A stretch of DNA of 64,000 nucleotides from Paenibacillus sp. BK033 (GTDB taxonomy: Bacteria > Bacillota > Bacilli > Paenibacillales > Paenibacillaceae). The position numbers were made by a program, and so were the translations under genes. Below the pieces are notes generated by a model. The model searched no databases. It had not been told where the DNA came from and saw only the letters and a program-made list of their open reading frames with translations. This document shows positions 60,073 through 64,000 of the stretch, in pieces; position 1 is the first letter of the stretch; each line of letters starts with the position of its first letter. The stretch is from assembly GCF_004345425.1 (NCBI RefSeq), contig NZ_SLVP01000003.1, positions 469,975 through 533,974 on the forward strand. The letters run 5' to 3'.

Positions 60073-60852
60073 TTATAACCCGATAATATTCGATCGAATC
60101 GCATCAAATCCGCCGGTTACGTTAATGATGCTGCCGGTCAAATAATCCGATCTCGACTGGCAAAGGAAGCCAATCACTCTCGCGATATCTTCCCCGGTTC
60201 CCGGTCTTCCGACCGGCGACTCGAATTCCTTCTCGCAAGCCGCCTCGTCAATCGTCCGTTCCTTGTTCAAGCCTCGGATATCGCCGGGCGCAATCATGTT
60301 GACGGTAATGCCGGAAGGCGCCTCTTCGACCGCAAGCGACTTGGTGAAGGAGACGAGACCCGTCTTCGCCGCGGCGTAAACGGCCCTATGAGGCCACGCT
60401 CTGGCTTCGTCCGCGTGTCCGAAGCCCAGATGGATGATGCGCCCCCAACCCCTCTTGCGCATGCCCGGAAGCAGCTTATGGTCCAGCAGCATCACGCCAA
60501 GCAAATTGCCATTTAACAATTGAATGATAGCGTCTTCATTATAATCCGCAAACAAGCGCCGCTCGCGTATAAACGGGCCCGCGTTGTTCACCAGGATATC
60601 GATGCCGCCATTCCAGGCTTCCGCTTCGGCTGCCAGCTGCGCTACCCCTGCCGGAACGGATATATCGCCTTGCATGGCGGTTGCTCTTACGCCAAGCCGC
60701 TCAATCTCGCGCTGAAGCTCCAGCGCCTCCTGCCTGCTCCCCAGATAGTTTAACACGATGCTGCAGCCAAGACTTGCGAGCTGCAATGCAGTCCGTTTGC
60801 CAAGCCCTTTGGCGCTTCCGGTTACAAGCGCCGTTCTGCCCATCAGCTCCAC
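60073..60852 (-). CDS. Short-chain dehydrogenase/reductase (FabG-like)
   Basis: A 259-residue SDR. Cofactor motif ALVTGSAKGLGKRTALQLA, NNAG (about 88-91), and YxxxK in VYAAAKTG. The catalytic Ser that FabG has in its ISS motif 13 residues before Tyr is not evident: the matching stretch reads RIIHLGFGHADEA. So activity may be changed or lost. GTG 60852 is 7 nt from GGGGAGG; an ATG two codons earlier is too close to it. Substrate unknown. Possibly cotranscribed with the HEPN gene 24 bp upstream. Confidence 0.75.
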   Translation of the reverse strand: MELMGRTALVTGSAKGLGKRTALQLASLGCSIVLNYLGSRQEALELQREIERLGVRATAMQGDISVPAGVAQLAAEAEAWNGGIDILVNNAGPFIRERRLFADYNEDAIIQLLNGNLLGVMLLDHKLLPGMRKRGWGRIIHLGFGHADEARAWPHRAVYAAAKTGLVSFTKSLAVEEAPSGITVNMIAPGDIRGLNKERTIDEAACEKEFESPVGRPGTGEDIARVIGFLCQSRSDYLTGSIINVTGGFDAIRSNIIGL

Positions 60853-60876
60853 GCGCATTCCTCCCCGCGATTTAGC

Positions 60877-61584
60877 CTACCTGGTTCGTATTAGTCCGCA
60901 AGCATAGTCAAAGGTTAGGCGTAATGATCCTGTCACCATTTGCAGTCCATGCTGGAGATCGTCCGATTGTGCCTCGATATTTTCTAACTGCACTTCCTGT
61001 CCGTACATTTTATGAGCTTGCGCAAGATCATCCTGCATCTCCGTATTCATGTAATGAATTTCGGTGTTGCGGCGCTTCCGCAGCCGTCCCATCGGTTCCT
61101 TCAGACTCTCCTTGATGTCGTTCAGCTTCCAAGTCAAATCCGGATGCGCCTTCTTGTCGCGCATATTGCGCAGAACCGTAAAGTAGGAGAAATGCGGCTT
61201 GATCTTCTCCGTTTTCAAATCAAGGATGTCATTAAGAAAGATGCTCAGCTTATCCAGCAAGGCAAAAATGCGGATAAACGCGTTTTTGTCAAAATAAACG
61301 TAGCGCTGGTAATTGAGCCCTTCCTCCTCCGACATCTGGCTGACGGAAGGGGACTTGATCTTCTCCTTAAACCGCCTGGCCGCGTAGCAGCTTTGCTCGA
61401 TTTCGTTCAAGGAAGCGACTAAGCCCTTCGTCCACACTTCGTACGTACGGAGCTTATGGTCGTTGTCTTTGCCCGCTTCGATCTTCTCATGCAAAATGGC
61501 GACAAACTGATTCATCAGCTGTAACGTTTCCGCAAGGCGGCCTTGCGGCTCCCTCTCCGGTTCATCAAATAGAAATCGCAGCAT
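60877..61584 (-). CDS. HEPN-like protein (Cthe_2314 type)
   Basis: A 235-residue, probably all-helical protein. Two R-x4-H motifs typical of HEPN nucleases are seen (RDKKAH near 149 and RNTEIH near 178). The overall look fits the Cthe_2314 HEPN family as I remember it. ATG 61584 follows GAGGCGGGGA; the frame reaches 61635 inside the decarboxylase gene without a ribosome site. No antitoxin-like partner lies next to it; neighbours are metabolic. Confidence 0.6.
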   Translation of the reverse strand: MLRFLFDEPEREPQGRLAETLQLMNQFVAILHEKIEAGKDNDHKLRTYEVWTKGLVASLNEIEQSCYAARRFKEKIKSPSVSQMSEEEGLNYQRYVYFDKNAFIRIFALLDKLSIFLNDILDLKTEKIKPHFSYFTVLRNMRDKKAHPDLTWKLNDIKESLKEPMGRLRKRRNTEIHYMNTEMQDDLAQAHKMYGQEVQLENIEAQSDDLQHGLQMVTGSLRLTFDYACGLIRTR

Positions 61585-61610
61585 CGGCCATCCCCGCCTC
61601 TCTTCGCAAC

Positions 61611-63377
61611 TTAGGATTTGAAGTACTCGTTCCATCTGCTGTCAACCAGCTTGGTAATATCCTCGCGCGCGAACAGTTCTGCCGGATAGCCCGGCTTCAT
61701 TCTCGCATCGATAACGATTGGCAGCTTGTAGCCAAAATGATGACGGCGAATTTCGGCATTCGCGTAAATATCATCCGCCGGATTAAACCGTGTGAACACC
61801 GTCCACAAGAAGGACGTTTGCCCATGCGCAACGTTAGCATCATCCACCAGGATAACAAACGGCCATTCCGTGCCGCGCTCCGACAGCCTTGTCAGCAGGC
61901 GCTCCGCAAGCTGCGGCTCTGCTTCATAGGATGCGCCCGATACAACAAGGCATCCGCGGCAATACACTTGGGCGTTCGTAATTTCCTCGATTACGCCTTC
62001 TTTATAGCTGGAAGGCAGCTCTCTGACCGGCTTGCCGACGCCAAGCATAACCGCTTTGCTGCCGTGGTTGAATTTACCGCTCGTATAATCCAGCGTATCA
62101 TGGGAGGTTTCATCGAATACAAACAGATCCGTCTGCGGCTGGAACCGCTCAAGCACGGTCTCAAGCAATACGTCAAACTTAGACAGGTCAATCGGCTGAT
62201 CCGTCAGCATCAGGAATTTGGTCAAGGTCAGCTGGCCTTGGCCCAAAATACTGAAGGCTGTCGACAGCGCCTCGCGGGAATAGGATTCCCGGACAACGGC
62301 TGCGGCAAGCGCGTGTACGCCGGCTTCCGCGTATGCCCAGAGCTCATGCACGCCCGGCATAACCATCGGGAAGGCCGGTGCCAGAAGGCGCTGCAAGTAT
62401 TCGCCCAGATAGTAATCCTCCTGACGGGGCTTGCCCACAATCGTCGCCGGATAAATCGCATCCTTGCGGTGCCAGACATGATTGACGTTAAAGACCGGGA
62501 AATCATGGATAAGCGAGTAATAACCGAAATGATCGCCAAACGGACCTTCCGGACGGCGGAGATGCGGCGGCACTTGTCCGCTGATGACAAACTCGGCTTC
62601 CGCCGGAATGCGGTGCTTGCCGTGCGGGTCGGATACAACCGGCAGCTTGCCGCCCAGGATAAGCGAAGCCATTAAGAGCTCCGGCAAATGCTCCGGAAGC
62701 GGCGCAATCGCGGAAGCGATCAAGGCCGGCGGTCCGCCGAGGAAAACGGATACCGGCAGCGCTTCGTTCCGCTGTTCGGCTTCATGATAGTGGAAGCCGC
62801 CGCCTTTATGTATTTGCCAGTGCATGCCGGTCGTTGAATCGTCAAAGATTTGCATGCGGTACATCCCTAGATTATGCGCTTTGCGTGATTTTAAGCTCTC
62901 CGTATAGACAAGAGGCAACGTAATAAACGGACCGCCGTCCTCCTGCCAGCTTGTTACGCGCGGCAGACCGGCCAGCGGATTCTGACGCTTCAACACTTGC
63001 AGAATGGGCGCCGTGCCGCTTGGCACTTCCTTCATGCCTACCTTCATCATGTCCCAGATCAGCTTTTTCTCGCCCCATATCGCTTTTGGCGTTGGCGGCA
63101 TAATACGGTCCGCAGCGCCAACGATTTGCTTCATGATTTCTTCCGGGCGTGTACCAAACGCGAGGTCAACCCGGCGGCTTGTCCCGAACATATTCGTCAG
63201 AACGGGAAAAGGACTGCCCTTCACGTTGGTGAAAAGCAGTGCCGGTCCTTCCTCTTCGATAACGCGGCGGTGAATTTCCGCCAGCTCCAAATAAGGATCT
63301 ACTTGCGCGTCGATAACAAGCAGATCTTTCTCTTTTTTTAATACCTCTACAAATTCACGCAGGTTTTGAAAACTCAA
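61611..63377 (-). CDS. UbiD-family decarboxylase, probably menaquinone biosynthesis
   Basis: A 588-residue prenylated-FMN-dependent decarboxylase. Family segments: LGMYRMQIFDDSTTGMHWQI (about 167-186), RRPEGPFGDHFGYYS (about 277, with the catalytic Glu/Asp region), and YPATIVGKPRQEDYYLGEYL (about 316). In futalosine-pathway organisms a UbiD relative removes the carboxyl of 1,4-dihydroxy-6-naphthoate, and mqnE lies 3 kb away, so this role is inferred. ATG overlaps the ctaA stop by 4 nt. Confidence 0.82.
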   Translation of the reverse strand: MSFQNLREFVEVLKKEKDLLVIDAQVDPYLELAEIHRRVIEEEGPALLFTNVKGSPFPVLTNMFGTSRRVDLAFGTRPEEIMKQIVGAADRIMPPTPKAIWGEKKLIWDMMKVGMKEVPSGTAPILQVLKRQNPLAGLPRVTSWQEDGGPFITLPLVYTESLKSRKAHNLGMYRMQIFDDSTTGMHWQIHKGGGFHYHEAEQRNEALPVSVFLGGPPALIASAIAPLPEHLPELLMASLILGGKLPVVSDPHGKHRIPAEAEFVISGQVPPHLRRPEGPFGDHFGYYSLIHDFPVFNVNHVWHRKDAIYPATIVGKPRQEDYYLGEYLQRLLAPAFPMVMPGVHELWAYAEAGVHALAAAVVRESYSREALSTAFSILGQGQLTLTKFLMLTDQPIDLSKFDVLLETVLERFQPQTDLFVFDETSHDTLDYTSGKFNHGSKAVMLGVGKPVRELPSSYKEGVIEEITNAQVYCRGCLVVSGASYEAEPQLAERLLTRLSERGTEWPFVILVDDANVAHGQTSFLWTVFTRFNPADDIYANAEIRRHHFGYKLPIVIDARMKPGYPAELFAREDITKLVDSRWNEYFKS

Positions 63378-64000
63378 GCGTTCTCCCGTCCTTCCCGCAG
63401 CCGCCAGGAACGTATCAGCATATCACACAATATCCCAAACAAGCCCGTTATAATTAAATTATGAAGCAGGTTCGTAAACAGGAACCAGTCATCGTTGCCG
63501 ATTGTCTCCGTCAGCAGCGCACCGCTCAGAATTTGAGCGATAACGAGAACGAGAGCCCAGCCGGCGGATTTCGTAAGACCTTTGCCTTTGCCGCTGATTT
63601 TGCGGACATGGATATACAGACCAATTAGAGCAAGACCAAAAATAAGTGCACCTAAACGATGGATAAAAACAGCTGCTGTCGCGCCTTGAAGCTCAGGCAC
63701 CACCTCGCCGTTGCATAACGGCCAGCCCAGGCAGCCCCCTGCTGACTCGGTATGGCGGATAAACGCGCCGAGATAAACAACGATGTAACAGAAGATGGTT
63801 ACGGCCAGCATCCGGGGATAAATCGCGCGGGGCACCGTAAATTCCGCGGGCCTGCCGTCTTTTGCGCGATACGACCATACAACGAGCAGCAAGGTAAAGG
63901 CAAATGCAATTAAGGAAATGCCGAAATGAATAGCCATAACGGCGTCGGACTGATACCATACGACAGCGGCCGCGCCCATAAGCGCTTGAATGACCGTGAA
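63374..64000 (-). CDS. ctaA: Heme A synthase CtaA (5' part outside window)
   Basis: The C-terminal 208 codons of a membrane protein converting heme O to heme A. The frame stays open to the window edge (FTVIQAL before the ATG at 63979), so the start lies beyond 64000. HFGISLIAFAF, FIRHTESAGGCLGWPLCNG with the paired cysteines, FIHRLGALIFG and HNLIITGLFG carry the heme-ligand histidines and the disulfide typical of Gram-positive CtaA. Coupled to the UbiD gene by a 4-nt overlap. Indicates an aa3/caa3-type oxidase elsewhere. Confidence 0.9.
   Translation of the reverse strand, partial: FTVIQALMGAAAVVWYQSDAVMAIHFGISLIAFAFTLLLVVWSYRAKDGRPAEFTVPRAIYPRMLAVTIFCYIVVYLGAFIRHTESAGGCLGWPLCNGEVVPELQGATAAVFIHRLGALIFGLALIGLYIHVRKISGKGKGLTKSAGWALVLVIAQILSGALLTETIGNDDWFLFTNLLHNLIITGLFGILCDMLIRSWRLREGRENA

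Noticed and set aside
1-64000. tRNA, rRNA, prophage and insertion-sequence genes
   Set aside because: None could be recognised on either strand by eye; small or degenerate cases could have been missed.

Overview
The window looks like chromosomal DNA from a spore-forming Gram-positive bacterium of the Paenibacillaceae (Paenibacillus-like). That is inferred from gene content and order: SAM-I and c-di-AMP riboswitches, an sdhCAB operon, dnaB-dnaI, a Bce-type resistance module, an Sda checkpoint gene, YuiB/YumC/YutJ/YuzB/YutI/YutM relatives as in Bacillus, and menaquinone made by the futalosine route (mqnE plus a UbiD-like decarboxylase). No phage, transposase, integron, CRISPR array, rRNA or tRNA was seen. 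Most genes are housekeeping.

Layout. 1-10 kb: SAM-riboswitch-controlled metA-metI-metC, corA, a palindrome array, cysK, an Atg22-like MFS carrier, a LysR regulator and a PHP histidinol phosphatase. 10-16 kb: a decayed EamA transporter, a doxX/hxlR divergent pair, sdhCAB and a second LysR gene. 16-24 kb: ktrA-ktrB behind a c-di-AMP riboswitch, a CPBP membrane protease, two low-complexity (possibly spore-surface) proteins, uvrC and a small YqzM-like protein. 24-34 kb: sulfate ABC operon (sbp-cysT-cysW-yezD) and an oligopeptide ABC operon with a short upstream ORF in its leader. 34-45 kb: dnaB-dnaI, yuiB, hemQ, a Rex-site-preceded NADH dehydrogenase, ferredoxin-NADP reductase, sda with a DnaA-box cluster, a YheC/D-like ATP-grasp protein and topB. 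45-56 kb: metallophosphoesterase, coiled-coil protein, bceRSAB-like module, then a secreted propeller protein and pstS-pstC-pstA without pstB. 56-64 kb: an A-type Fe-S carrier, mqnE, yutJ, yuzB, NifU-like yutI, an SDR, a HEPN protein, a UbiD-like decarboxylase and the 3' part of ctaA.

Functional themes are sulfur assimilation and methionine/cysteine synthesis, respiration (menaquinone, SDH, type II NADH dehydrogenases, heme and Fe-S maturation), and nutrient import (K, Mg, sulfate, peptides, phosphate).

The most unusual signals are non-coding. (1) A dispersed structured repeat occurs five times (5016-5141, 16144-16319, 37659-37768, 56085-56212, 56373-56518). Its single-stranded blocks are conserved, its two nested stems change sequence while staying paired, and every copy lies downstream of, and in the same orientation as, a gene. 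(2) A second hairpin repeat lies directly before the Shine-Dalgarno sequence of three unrelated genes (hisJ-like, uvrC, oppB), always in the same relative orientation. (3) A tandem array of seven 23-bp palindromes sits at 5259-5658. I do not recognise any of the three as a named family, and no database search was possible.
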